A stretch of DNA of 64,000 bases from Pseudomonas sp. P7548 (GTDB lineage Bacteria; Pseudomonadota; Gammaproteobacteria; Pseudomonadales; Pseudomonadaceae), in contig NZ_JACARO010000011.1 in NCBI RefSeq assembly GCF_013386585.1, positions 1-64,000 of the forward strand, in the 5' to 3' direction. Shown in pieces: positions 9,211-18,846 of the stretch (position 1 is the stretch's first letter; each line of letters starts with the position of its first letter). The position numbers and the translations under genes are program-made. The notes beneath the pieces were generated by a model. The model was not told the origin of the DNA. It made no database searches and worked only from the letters and a program-made list of their open reading frames with translations.

Positions 9211-9987
9211 TCAAATGCCCACCTCCGGATCCGTTTTAGAGCCTTCCCAGCCCAATAAATGCTCATCCAGCGGCACGGGTGGGCGGCGGTTGTTCAGGGT
9301 GGACCACCAGAACACCCAACCCACGATCTGGAAGTTCTGCTCGAAGCGTTGCTCGTACGTGAGGTATTCGTCGGGGTGTTCGCTGGCGTTGTGGCTGCGC
9401 ATGCGCAGGCCGCCGCCTGGGCGGTTGTAGAGGTATTTGATGCGCAGCATGCCGTCGTGTTCTACGGCGTAGATTTCGCCATCGATGATTTGGGTGCGGC
9501 CTCGGTCGATGGCGAGGGTAGCGCCTTGTTGGATGATGTCGATCATGCTGTTGTCGACCATGTAGGCGCCCAGGGCGCGGTCGGGGTTTACGGTGAGGGT
9601 GTCGAGGGTGTGTTGGGAGACGCGGATGCGTTCGCTGGAGGTGAAGGAAGGGTGGAGGTCGATCTCCACGTCGGTTTTTTCCGGAGGGCAGGCTGGGTCT
9701 GCGAGGTATTTGCCGCGTCCTTCGCGGGTGTTGGTCAGTCCTTTTCGGGTGTCCGGGCCTTCCAGCAGGAAGTTGGCCGGTGGGTGCTTGGGGCCTTCGC
9801 CGGTGCGTAGCCAACGGCTGGAGATGCACAGCAGTTCTGCGATCTCGTTGAGTCGGCCCATGGGCACGCCGCGCTTGAACCAGTTGTTCACGTGTTGGGG
9901 CGTGACGCCGCGGTTCTTGGCGAAGTCGGAGGCGGAAAGGTGAACTTCCCGTAATAGCGCTTTTAAACGATCACCTGATGTATTCAT
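9211..9987 (-). CDS. LexA-like (S24 peptidase) phage-type repressor
   Basis: A 258-residue protein. The N-terminal helix-turn-helix spans about 17-55 ('SDFAKNRGVTPQHVNNWF'). The C-terminal S24 peptidase domain has the Ser-Lys dyad at S147 (DNSM) and K184 (RIKY). Such CI/PrtR-like repressors block transcription until RecA bound to single-stranded DNA triggers self-cleavage, so they couple prophage, bacteriocin or tailocin genes to DNA damage. No prophage or tailocin genes are adjacent: upstream is ppa and downstream the hsdM/mrr remnant. A palindromic region lies upstream of its start. Its target genes are therefore unclear; they may lie elsewhere or may have been lost. Confidence 0.8.
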   Translation of the reverse strand: MNTSGDRLKALLREVHLSASDFAKNRGVTPQHVNNWFKRGVPMGRLNEIAELLCISSRWLRTGEGPKHPPANFLLEGPDTRKGLTNTREGRGKYLADPACPPEKTDVEIDLHPSFTSSERIRVSQHTLDTLTVNPDRALGAYMVDNSMIDIIQQGATLAIDRGRTQIIDGEIYAVEHDGMLRIKYLYNRPGGGLRMRSHNASEHPDEYLTYEQRFEQNFQIVGWVFWWSTLNNRRPPVPLDEHLLGWEGSKTDPEVGI

Positions 9988-10096
9988 AAACGCAGAGCTT
10001 ACTGACCGGGAAAACAGATCAAATAAACCATGCGTTGAGTTGCGCTTGTAGGTTTTTACTTAGTTGTAGTTCGATGCGCCGGATTCAAAGGGCAAC

Positions 10097-10132
10097 TAAA
10101 CGAGATCTATAAGTTTTTGAACTTGTCGTTTA
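10097..10132. promoter_or_regulatory. Candidate operator upstream of the LexA-like repressor
   Basis: An outer inverted repeat TAAACGA/TCGTTTA (10097-10103 with 10126-10132) encloses an inner palindrome AAGTT-TTTG-AACTT (10111-10124). It lies 110-145 bases before the repressor start, in A+T-rich DNA. Self-regulating XRE/S24 repressors usually bind palindromes of about 14 bases like the inner one. Binding is an inference. Confidence 0.35.
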
Positions 10133-10148
10133 ATTTTTCCCACAAAAA

Positions 10149-10170
10149 AAGCCCCGAATGATCGGGGCTT
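10149..10170. terminator. Bidirectional terminator downstream of ppa
   Basis: Stem AAGCCCCGA/TCGGGGCTT flanked by an A-run on the left and a T-run on the right, so it can work in both directions. It lies 30 bases after the ppa stop and ends the ppa transcript on the minus strand. Confidence 0.9.
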
Positions 10171-10201
10171 TTTTTATTGCCGGGGCAATGAGGAGCGGGT
10201 A

Positions 10202-10729
10202 TCAGCCTTTGTAGGCAGCGACCGACTTCAGGATCTCGGCGCGGGCGGCGTCTGCGTTGCCCCAACCGTCGATCTTCACCCATTTGCCTTTTTCGAGGTC
10301 TTTGTAGTTCTCGAAGAAGTGTTTGATCTGCTCCAGCAACAGTGGTGGCAGGTCGGTGTATTCCTTCACGTCCACGTACAGCTGGGACAGCTTGTCGTGT
10401 GGTACCGCGATAACTTTGGCATCGCCGCCGCCGTCGTCGGTCATGTTCAGGATGCCGACTGGACGTGCGCGGATCACCGAGCCTGGTGCAACCGGGTAAG
10501 GGGTTACGACCAGCACGTCGAGGGGGTCACCGTCGTCGGCCAGGGTGTTTGGGATGAAACCGTAGTTGGCCGGGTAGAACATTGGGGTGGCCATGAAACG
10601 GTCAACGAACAGGCAATCGCTGTCTTTGTCGATTTCGTATTTGATCGGCGCGTGGTTGGCCGGAATCTCGATGGCGACGTAGATGTCGTTCGGCAGGTCT
10701 TTGCCAGCCGGAATCTTGCTGTAGCTCAT
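10202..10729 (-). CDS. ppa: Inorganic pyrophosphatase
   Basis: A 175-residue family I soluble pyrophosphatase, the usual bacterial length. It hydrolyses PPi to two phosphates in the cytoplasm and pulls biosynthetic reactions forward. The sequence shows '[16 protein letters not shown]' near the N-terminus, the metal-binding signature '[10 protein letters not shown]' near 65-75, and a C-terminal '[20 protein letters not shown]'. It is a single gene ended by the strong hairpin at 10149. All expected acidic metal ligands in the signature are present. Confidence 0.97.
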   Translation of the reverse strand: MSYSKIPAGKDLPNDIYVAIEIPANHAPIKYEIDKDSDCLFVDRFMATPMFYPANYGFIPNTLADDGDPLDVLVVTPYPVAPGSVIRARPVGILNMTDDGGGDAKVIAVPHDKLSQLYVDVKEYTDLPPLLLEQIKHFFENYKDLEKGKWVKIDGWGNADAARAEILKSVAAYKG

Positions 10730-10823
10730 TGGGCGTTGCCCCCGTTAATTGGCCATGAAACATGGCCGGATTGGCCTAAAAGTGGCGGCGATTATAGGCA
10801 CATTCTGATGCCGATGCCATGCG

Positions 10824-11654
10824 TCAGACGTCGTACGGCGCCTGGGGTTCAGTCCGGTACCGTGCGTCGCTGGCTTGCAGCTGAGTCAGGCGGGCCAGGG
10901 GATCCTGGCGGTAAAAGCGGCTGAGCTGCGCGTACACCTGTGGATAATGGTTGACCAGTAAATCCGGGGCGCTGAAGAAATATTCGCTGGTGACCGCAAA
11001 GAACTCGGCCGGGTTTTCGGCGGCGTAGGGGTCGATCTCGGTTTCGACGTCCGGGTTGGCGTCGAGCTGGCGATTGAGGTCGTCGTAGGCGCTCTGCATC
11101 ACGCTGGCCCACTCTTGCACGCGCATGTCGCTGTGCAGCGGCGGCAGGCCGTTGGCATCGCCGTTGAGCATGTCCAGCTTGTGGGCCAGTTCGTGAATGA
11201 CCAGGTTGTAGCCTTCCCACTGGCCGCTTGCTAGTACACCGGGCCAGGCCAGGATCACCGGGCCCTGTTGCCAGGCTTCGCCGCTGTGTTCGCCGTCCCA
11301 TTCGTGTTCGATGCCGCTGCTGTCGCGATGGCGCTGGGGGCTCAGGAAGTCGTCGGGGTACAGCACGATTTCATGGAAGCCCTGGTACCAGTCGAGGTCG
11401 CCGAGGTTCATCAGCGGCAGTTGCGCCTGGGCGGCGAGCAGCAGGCGTTGTTCCTGGTGCAACTCGACGCCGGGAAGGGCAGTGAGGTGTTTTTCGGCGA
11501 GGAATACTACGCAGGCTTCGCGTAGCCACTGGTCCTGCTCGGCGCTGATGCCGTCGAGGAAGGTCAGGTGGTGGCGCACCCGCTGCCAGGTGTCCTCGGC
11601 AATCGGGTGCTTGGCCAGCAGGCGCCGGCGACGCCAGGCGCTGAGGGACCACAT
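10824..11654 (-). CDS. mtfA: MtfA-family zinc metallopeptidase (M90)
   Basis: A 276-residue cytosolic protein. The zinc motif HELAHKLDM lies near residue 155, with acidic 'EFFAVTSEYFF' further on as the likely third ligand. In enterobacteria MtfA binds the Mlc (DgsA) repressor and has aminopeptidase activity; Pseudomonas members are usually annotated as zinc-dependent peptidases and the Mlc link is not shown. Start placed at ATG 11654, which leaves 7 bases after the preceding DedA stop; a longer frame would run into the DedA gene. Likely co-transcribed with the DedA gene. Confidence 0.85.
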   Translation of the reverse strand: MWSLSAWRRRRLLAKHPIAEDTWQRVRHHLTFLDGISAEQDQWLREACVVFLAEKHLTALPGVELHQEQRLLLAAQAQLPLMNLGDLDWYQGFHEIVLYPDDFLSPQRHRDSSGIEHEWDGEHSGEAWQQGPVILAWPGVLASGQWEGYNLVIHELAHKLDMLNGDANGLPPLHSDMRVQEWASVMQSAYDDLNRQLDANPDVETEIDPYAAENPAEFFAVTSEYFFSAPDLLVNHYPQVYAQLSRFYRQDPLARLTQLQASDARYRTEPQAPYDV

Positions 11655-11661
11655 CGCGCGC

Positions 11662-12327
11662 TTACTGCGACTTGGCTTCGGAAGAGGTGCGGCCAAAGCG
11701 GCTGCGGGCCACGCCAATGATCATCGGCACCAGGGACAGCAGGATGATGAACACCACCAGCAGCGACAGGTTTTTCTTGATGAACGGCACGTTGCCGAAG
11801 AAGTAGCCCAGGGTCACCAGGCCGCCGACCCAGATGATGGTGCCGAACACGCTGAAGCCGAAGAAGCGCGGGTAAGGCATTTTGGCGATGCCGGCGACGA
11901 ACGGGGCGAAGGTGCGCAGGATTGGCAGGAAGCGCGCCAGGGTCACGGTTTTGCCGCCGTGCTTGTCGTAGAAGTCGTGGGTCTTCTGCAGGTAGTCGCG
12001 GCGGAAGATTTTCGAGTTCGGGTTGCTGAACAGCCGTTCTCCGGCCGTTCGGCCTATCACATAGTTGGTGCTGTCCCCGAGGATCGCCGCCAACATCAAC
12101 AGGCCGCCCAACAGGATCGGGTCCATGCCGCCGCCCGCGGCAATGGCGCCGGCGATGAACAGCAACGAATCACCCGGCAGGAACGGCATGACCACCAGGC
12201 CGGTCTCGCAAAAAATCACCAGGAACAGGATGGCGTAGATCCACACGCCGTAATTCCTCACCAGCGTATCGAGATACACGTCGAGATGCAGGATAAGGTC
12301 AAGCGGGTTGAAATCCATGAATGGCAC
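11662..12327 (-). CDS. DedA family inner-membrane protein
   Basis: A 221-residue multi-spanning DedA/SNARE-associated protein of the YqjA/YghB type. Visible signatures include 'FCETGLVVMPFLPGDSLLF' near residues 40-60, and 'RFLPILRTFAPFVAGIAKMP' near 135-155 with the conserved arginines. The family includes proton-dependent transporters and lipid (undecaprenyl phosphate or phosphatidylethanolamine) translocases needed for membrane-potential and antimicrobial-peptide tolerance. It is followed 7 bases later by mtfA. Confidence 0.9.
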   Translation of the reverse strand: MPFMDFNPLDLILHLDVYLDTLVRNYGVWIYAILFLVIFCETGLVVMPFLPGDSLLFIAGAIAAGGGMDPILLGGLLMLAAILGDSTNYVIGRTAGERLFSNPNSKIFRRDYLQKTHDFYDKHGGKTVTLARFLPILRTFAPFVAGIAKMPYPRFFGFSVFGTIIWVGGLVTLGYFFGNVPFIKKNLSLLVVFIILLSLVPMIIGVARSRFGRTSSEAKSQ

Positions 12328-12520
12328 CTGTGTGAATGGCCCGGCTCAGCAGGCCTGTGCGGGGGCGTCGGGAAATAAGGCTACAAGTCTATGTCGCGAT
12401 TCTTACAACCCTGAGAGGTCCGCATTATACGGATTGAGCCGTGAAAAGCGTGTTGGTTTTGTAGCGGGGGATGTCGTGTAGACGATGGGCTAAGGTCTGA
12501 ATGTTATCGAGTGTTCAATT

Positions 12521-12605
12521 GTGGGAGCTGGCTTGCCTGCGATGCCGGCACCTCGGTGTATCAGTGAGACCGAGGTGATGCCATCGCAGGCAAGCCAGCT
12601 CCCAC
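12521..12605. repeat. REPIN (inverted REP pair) between dedA and a GNAT gene
   Basis: GTGGGAGCTGGCTTGCCTGCGA at the left end recurs inverted at the right end, with an inner CACCTCGGT/ACCGAGGTG arm. The rest of the 12328-12641 interval shows no gene. Confidence 0.9.
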
Positions 12606-12641
12606 ACAAGCCCGTTCCCCATAGGATAGGCGGTATGGGCT

Positions 12642-13100
12642 TCAGTCCTCGCTGATTGGCAACACGTAGTTCTTGAACTCCGTGTCTTCGCGAAACCCGA
12701 TTGACTCGTACGTCTTCTGCGCCACTTCGTTGTCACTGCTGGTCGACACCCGCAGCCGTACCGCGTGGGTTTCCTTGGCCATTTTCTTCGCCGTGCGCAT
12801 CAGGTTGTCTGCCACCAGTTGGCGGCGGGCGTCTTCGGCCACGTAGATATCGTTGAGGATCCACACGCGCTTGAGCGACAGCGACGAAAAGCTCGGGTAC
12901 AGCTGGCAAAAGCCGAGCAGCTTCTTGTCGTCATCATCGGCCAGGGCCAGGTAGATCACCGACTCCTTGCGGCGCAGGCGCTTTTCCAGAAAGGCCCGCG
13001 ACGAGTCCGGGAAGGGCAGGGCACCATAAAACTCACGGTATTTGACGAACAGCGGGGTCAACAGGTCCAGGTGTTCCAGGGTCGCTTGAGTAATCCGCAT
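12642..13100 (-). CDS. GNAT family N-acetyltransferase
   Basis: A 152-residue protein with the GNAT fold pattern: 'RVWILNDIYVAEDARRQLVADNLM' around 85-108 covers motif A (acetyl-CoA pyrophosphate loop, here RRQLVA), followed by 'RLRVSTSSDNEVAQKTYESIGF' with the C-terminal tyrosine and phenylalanine of the fold. Substrate unknown; similar proteins acetylate small amines or protein N-termini. Start at ATG 13100 matches the family N-terminus 'MRITQAT'. A 92-base gap separates it from eutC, which is transcribed toward it. Confidence 0.85.
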   Translation of the reverse strand: MRITQATLEHLDLLTPLFVKYREFYGALPFPDSSRAFLEKRLRRKESVIYLALADDDDKKLLGFCQLYPSFSSLSLKRVWILNDIYVAEDARRQLVADNLMRTAKKMAKETHAVRLRVSTSSDNEVAQKTYESIGFREDTEFKNYVLPISED

Positions 13101-13192
13101 GCCAGGCCTCAACTTCCAAAGGGGGGATGACCACACAAGCGGCCGTGACTCGATGCTGCCTAATGGCGCGAAAAAGCGCAATCGTGCAGCAA

Positions 13193-14026
13193 TTAGTCAT
13201 CCGGTGAACTGAGCAGGAAATTGCCTTTCATCAGGTCAGGATCATCCGATTCGATGGTCTGAACCTGCGCCTCGTCCTTGAGATTGACCCCCGACAGCTG
13301 CCGACGACACGCCTCTCGCATCAAGTAAAGCAGGCGATGGGCGGCCATGCCGTAGCTCAGGCCTTCCAGGCGCACATTGGAGATGCAATTGCGGTAGGCA
13401 TCGGTGAGGCCGACCTTGGGGTTGTAGGTGAAATACAGGCCTAGGCTGTCCGGCGAACTGAGCCCCGGCCGTTCGCCGATCAGAATGACGGTCATCTTGG
13501 CCCCCAGCAGCTGGCCCACTTCATCCGCCACCGCCACGCGGCCCTGTTCCACCAAAACAACCGGCGACAAGGACCAACCGTCGGCGCTGCTCTGTTCCTC
13601 CAGGCGTGTCAGAAACGGCAAGGTGTGTTTATGCACCGCCAGTGCCGACAGGCCATCGGCGACCACCACCGCCAAGTCCACGCCGCCCGGATTGGCCGAC
13701 GCATGATCACGCAGCAACTGGGCCGACTCATCGCTCAAGCGCCGCCCCAGATCCGGGCGTTGCAGGTACATGTGACGGTCAGTGGCGGCACTGTGCAGCA
13801 ACAGGCTATCGCGCCCGCGCTCGGCCAACTGGCTGCTGAGGCCGGCATGGTCGAAGGGCAGGTGCACGGCGTCCCGCGCTTGGGCGTGGGCGAACTGGAA
13901 GTCCAGCTGTGCGCTGGTGGGGATGCTGGTGCCGGTGCGGCCCAGGGCAATGCGCGCCGGGGTCAGGCGGCGCAATTCCAGCCACGGGTTGTCAGGCAGG
14001 TCGAGTTGCACGGGCGGCTCCTTCAT
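13193..14026 (-). CDS. eutC: Ethanolamine ammonia-lyase, light chain
   Basis: A 277-residue small subunit of coenzyme B12-dependent ethanolamine ammonia-lyase, which converts ethanolamine to acetaldehyde and ammonia. Family patterns include '[17 protein letters not shown]' near the N-terminus, '[18 protein letters not shown]' near 145, and the C-terminal '[26 protein letters not shown]'. Its ATG overlaps the eutB stop by 4 bases (ATGA), indicating translational coupling and stoichiometric production with eutB. An in-frame ATG further upstream lies inside eutB and is not used here. Confidence 0.95.
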   Translation of the reverse strand: MKEPPVQLDLPDNPWLELRRLTPARIALGRTGTSIPTSAQLDFQFAHAQARDAVHLPFDHAGLSSQLAERGRDSLLLHSAATDRHMYLQRPDLGRRLSDESAQLLRDHASANPGGVDLAVVVADGLSALAVHKHTLPFLTRLEEQSSADGWSLSPVVLVEQGRVAVADEVGQLLGAKMTVILIGERPGLSSPDSLGLYFTYNPKVGLTDAYRNCISNVRLEGLSYGMAAHRLLYLMREACRRQLSGVNLKDEAQVQTIESDDPDLMKGNFLLSSPDD

Positions 14027-15417
14027 CCCAGTTGCGCCAAGGCTTGGCGGAAGGCCGGTGGCAGGCTGTTGCCAAACTGCACCTTGCCGTCGGCTTGCGT
14101 GAAAATGCCCATTTTTGCCAGCCACTGTTCAAACTCCGGCGCCGGCTTTAAACCCAATGTTTGGCGGGCGTATAAAGCGTCGTGGAACGAGGTGGTCTGG
14201 TAGTTGAGCATGATGTCATCGGAGCCCGGGATGCCCATGATGAAGTTGATCCCGGCCACCCCCAGCAGGGTCAGCAGGGTGTCCATGTCGTCCTGGTCGG
14301 CCTCGGCATGGTTGGTGTAGCAGATGTCGCAACCCATCGGCACGCCCAGCAGCTTGCCGCAGAAGTGGTCTTCAAGGCCGGCGCGGATGATCTGCTTGCC
14401 GTTGTACAGGTACTCGGGGCCGATAAAGCCTACGACCGTATTCACCAGAAACGGCTTGAAATGCCGCGCTACCGCGTAGGCGCGGGTTTCGCAGGTTTGC
14501 TGGTCGACGCCAAAGTGCGCGTTGGCCGACAAGGCGCTGCCTTGGCCGGTTTCGAAATACATCAGGTTCTGGCCCAGCGTGCCGCGCTTGAGGCTCAAGC
14601 CCGCCTCGTAACCTTCCTGCAGCACACTCAGGCTGATGCCGAAACTGGCGTTGGCCGCTTCAGTGCCGGCAATCGACTGGAACACTAGGTCAAGCGGCAC
14701 GCCGCGGTTGATCGCCTCGATCGAGGTGGTGACGTGGGTCAGCACGCACGCCTGGGTCGGGATCTCATAGCGCTGGATGATCGCGTCGAGCATCTCCAGC
14801 ATGGCGCAGATCGAGGCGATGCTGTCGGTGGCCGGGTTGATGCCGATCATGGCGTCGCCGTTGCCGTACAGCAGGCCGTCGAGAATGCTCGCGGCGATGC
14901 CGGCCGGTTCGTCCGTAGGATGGTTGGGCTGCAGGCGCGTGGATAAACGCCCGCGCAGGCCCATCGTGCCGCGAAACTGCGTGACCACGCGGATCTTCTG
15001 CGCCACCAGCACCAGGTCCTGCACGCGCATGATCTTGGACACGGCGGCGGCCATTTCCGGTGTCAGCCCTGGCGCCAAGGCGCGTAGGGAATGTTCGTCG
15101 GCCGCGTCGCTGAGCAGCCAGTCGCGCAGGCCGCCGACGGTCAGGTGGCTGACCACTGCAAACGCCTGTTTATCGTGGGTATCGATGATCAGCCGAGTGA
15201 CTTCGTCGCTTTCATAAGGGATCAGCGCTTCTTCGAGGAAGTGCTTGAGCGGGATATTCGCCAGCGCCATCTGCGCCGCCACCCGCTCGCCGTCGTTCTG
15301 CGCGGCGACGCCGGCCAGGAAGTCCCCGGAACGTGCGGGGCTGGCCTTGGCCATCACGTCCTTGAGGCTGTCGAAGCGGTAGGTTTGAGCGCCTACCGCG
15401 TGGGAAAAGCTTGCCAT
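14023..15417 (-). CDS. eutB: Ethanolamine ammonia-lyase, heavy chain
   Basis: A 464-residue catalytic subunit, the usual length. It forms the TIM barrel that binds ethanolamine and adenosylcobalamin with EutC. Recognisable stretches are '[21 protein letters not shown]', '[15 protein letters not shown]', and '[17 protein letters not shown]' near the C-terminus. No eutA reactivase or carboxysome-like shell genes are present in the cluster, so acetaldehyde is presumably handled in the cytosol by ExaC. It follows the permease gene by 52 bases. Confidence 0.97.
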   Translation of the reverse strand: MASFSHAVGAQTYRFDSLKDVMAKASPARSGDFLAGVAAQNDGERVAAQMALANIPLKHFLEEALIPYESDEVTRLIIDTHDKQAFAVVSHLTVGGLRDWLLSDAADEHSLRALAPGLTPEMAAAVSKIMRVQDLVLVAQKIRVVTQFRGTMGLRGRLSTRLQPNHPTDEPAGIAASILDGLLYGNGDAMIGINPATDSIASICAMLEMLDAIIQRYEIPTQACVLTHVTTSIEAINRGVPLDLVFQSIAGTEAANASFGISLSVLQEGYEAGLSLKRGTLGQNLMYFETGQGSALSANAHFGVDQQTCETRAYAVARHFKPFLVNTVVGFIGPEYLYNGKQIIRAGLEDHFCGKLLGVPMGCDICYTNHAEADQDDMDTLLTLLGVAGINFIMGIPGSDDIMLNYQTTSFHDALYARQTLGLKPAPEFEQWLAKMGIFTQADGKVQFGNSLPPAFRQALAQLG

Positions 15418-15469
15418 ACAGTGTCTCCTTGACGACGCAGGCAGCGGCCTGCGTCGAGGTTTACGGCAG

Positions 15470-16903
15470 TCAGTGCAAGGCGGCCTCTGCGGCCTGGATC
15501 GCCGCGAATTCCTCTTCGGGCGTGCCTGCTACCAAGTGATGCCGGCTGTAGAAAGCAAAGTAAGCAATTAATACTCCATAGATGATCGCGGCGCCAATCA
15601 CCACCCGTGGGTCCACCAGAAAGCCCGCCACCACGGCCACGCAGGCCAGTACCAAGGCGATGCCGGAAGTGAAGATGCCGCCTGGCGTGCGGTACGGACG
15701 CTCCATTTTGGGGCGACGGATACGCAGGGTGATGTGCGCGGCCATCATCAGCACGTAGGAAATGGTCGCGCCAAACACCGCCACCAGAATCAGCAAGTCG
15801 CCCTGGCCGGTCAGCGACAGGCCAAAGCCAATGATGCCGGGGATCACCAGGGCCAGTACGGGTGCCTTGCTCTTGTTGGTCTGCGACAGTTTGCGCGGCA
15901 GGTAGCCCGCGCGGGACAAGGCGAAGATCTGCCGCGAATAGGCGTAGATGATCGAGAAAAAGCTGGCGATCAGGCCGGCCAGGCCCACCAGGTTGACGAA
16001 GCCGCCCATCCACGTTGAACCGCCGTAGGACAAGGCCAGCGCTTCCACCAGCGGGTTGCCGGATTTGACCAGCGCATAGGTGCCGGCGCCGCCCGGTGCA
16101 ATCACCAGGATCAACAGGGCAAAACTGGTCAGCACCACAATGGCGCCGATCAGGCCGCGGGGCAGGTCGCGCTTGGGGTTCTTGGTTTCTTCGGCGGCCA
16201 GGGGCACGCCTTCTACCGCCAGGAAAAACCAGATGGCGTAGGGAATCGCTGCCCACACGCCGACATAACCGAACGGCAGGAAGGTGCTGGCGCCCTTGGC
16301 TTCGGTCACTGGAATGTCCAGCAGGTTGGCCACGTTGAAGTGCGGCACCATCGACACCAGGAACACGCCCAGGGCAATCGCTGCAATCGCGGTAATCACA
16401 AACATCAGCTTCAAGGCTTCACCGACGCCGAAGATGTGGATGCCGATAAAGATGATGTAGAACGCCAGGTAGATCATCCAACCGCCGATGCCGAACAGCG
16501 ACTCACAGTAGGCGCCGATAAACACCGCGATGGCGGCGGGGGCGATGGCGTATTCGATCAGGATGGCGGTGCCCGTGAGGAACCCGCCCCAGGGGCCAAA
16601 GGCGCTGCGGGCAAAGCCGTAGCCACCACCGGCGGTAGGAATCATGGAAGACAGTTCGGCCAGGGAAAAACACATGCACAGGTACATGGTGGCCATCAGC
16701 AATGTGGCGAGGAACATCCCGCCCCAGCCGCCTTGGGCCAGGCCGAAGTTCCAACCGGCATAGTCGCCGGAGATGACGTAGGCAACGCCAAGGCCTACCA
16801 GCAGTACCCAGCCGGCGGCGCCTTTTTTAAGTTCGCGTTGTTGGAAGTAGTGGGAGTCAACTTTTTCGAAGTCGACAGAAGAGCCAGTCGGTTCGCTAGG
16901 CAT
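15470..16903 (-). CDS. eat: Ethanolamine permease (APC superfamily)
   Basis: A 477-residue inner-membrane transporter with about 12 hydrophobic segments. It belongs to the amino acid-polyamine-organocation family of ethanolamine permeases; 'GWNFGLAQGGWGG', 'STMIPTAGGGYGFARSAFGPWGG' type helix 1 to 3 signatures and 'FFLAVEGVPLAAEETKNPKRDLPRG' are visible in shorter or variant form. It imports ethanolamine for EutBC. Start at ATG 16903 gives the normal polar N-terminus ('MPSEPTGSS'). The gap to exaC (149 bases) contains a REP pair, so it may use its own promoter or read-through from the sigma-54 promoter. Confidence 0.93.
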   Translation of the reverse strand: MPSEPTGSSVDFEKVDSHYFQQRELKKGAAGWVLLVGLGVAYVISGDYAGWNFGLAQGGWGGMFLATLLMATMYLCMCFSLAELSSMIPTAGGGYGFARSAFGPWGGFLTGTAILIEYAIAPAAIAVFIGAYCESLFGIGGWMIYLAFYIIFIGIHIFGVGEALKLMFVITAIAAIALGVFLVSMVPHFNVANLLDIPVTEAKGASTFLPFGYVGVWAAIPYAIWFFLAVEGVPLAAEETKNPKRDLPRGLIGAIVVLTSFALLILVIAPGGAGTYALVKSGNPLVEALALSYGGSTWMGGFVNLVGLAGLIASFFSIIYAYSRQIFALSRAGYLPRKLSQTNKSKAPVLALVIPGIIGFGLSLTGQGDLLILVAVFGATISYVLMMAAHITLRIRRPKMERPYRTPGGIFTSGIALVLACVAVVAGFLVDPRVVIGAAIIYGVLIAYFAFYSRHHLVAGTPEEEFAAIQAAEAALH

Positions 16904-16987
16904 GGGAAAGTACCGTCCGTTGTTATTGTTTTTAATTCGGCATCTATGGGCCGAATGCATTTCGCAAGTACTTGTAGAGATCTAACT

Positions 16988-17045
16988 GTGGGAGCGAGCA
17001 AGCCCGCTCCCACATTAGGTAGTGCATTTCAAATGTGGGAGCGGG
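16988..17045. repeat. REP sequences between exaC and eat
   Basis: GTGGGAGCGAGCAAGCCCGCTCCCAC forms a compact hairpin (16988-17013), followed by a second truncated GTGGGAGCGGG. It lies within the ethanolamine operon and may reduce read-through or stabilise upstream mRNA. Confidence 0.8.
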
Positions 17046-17052
17046 TTGTCAG

Positions 17053-18573
<1,521 letters not shown>

Positions 18574-18639
18574 GGTAGGTATCTCCTGGCTCTTATGTTT
18601 ATTGGGAGTGCAGCGCAACGAGCGCGTTATAAAGCGTAG

Positions 18640-18655
18640 AGCAAAGGTTGGGCCA
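18640..18655 (-). promoter_or_regulatory. Sigma-54 (-24/-12) promoter of exaC
   Basis: On the minus strand the site reads TGGCCCA-N4-TTGCT, fitting the RpoN consensus TGGCACG-N4-TTGCW with exact GG-N10-GC spacing. It is about 70 bases before the exaC start and is matched by a sigma-54 activator gene on the other side. Transcription would start near 18629. Confidence 0.75.
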
Positions 18656-18720
18656 CTGCTTTGCGGGCCAGGTAAATCAAGGGTTTAGGGTTTGTTGCAA
18701 GGCGTTGCTGTGCCAAGGGT

Positions 18721-18766
18721 GGTACAGGCGGTGTGACAGTTTGTGCCACCTTTGGTACAGCCGGTG
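18721..18766. promoter_or_regulatory. Upstream activator repeats for EatR
   Basis: Two direct repeats, GGTACAGGCGGTG (18721-18733) and GGTACAGCCGGTG (18754-18766), share 12 of 13 bases and are spaced 33 bases apart, about three helical turns. Between them is GTGACAGTTTGTGCCAC, itself nearly palindromic. They sit 65-110 bases upstream of the -24/-12 element, the usual position of enhancer sites for an AcoR-type activator. Confidence 0.5.
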
Positions 18767-18846
18767 ACCGGTGAGTCTGCCCGGGATTGCAATGGCTGGA
18801 GGCCTGGGGGATGCTGGGCGTTCTCACGCAGGGAGAATAATAAGAA

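Noticed and set aside
18692..18716. Alternative -24/-12 promoter for exaC containing TGGCACA
   Set aside because: The GG to GC spacing is 9 or 14, not 10; the element at 18640-18655 fits exactly.
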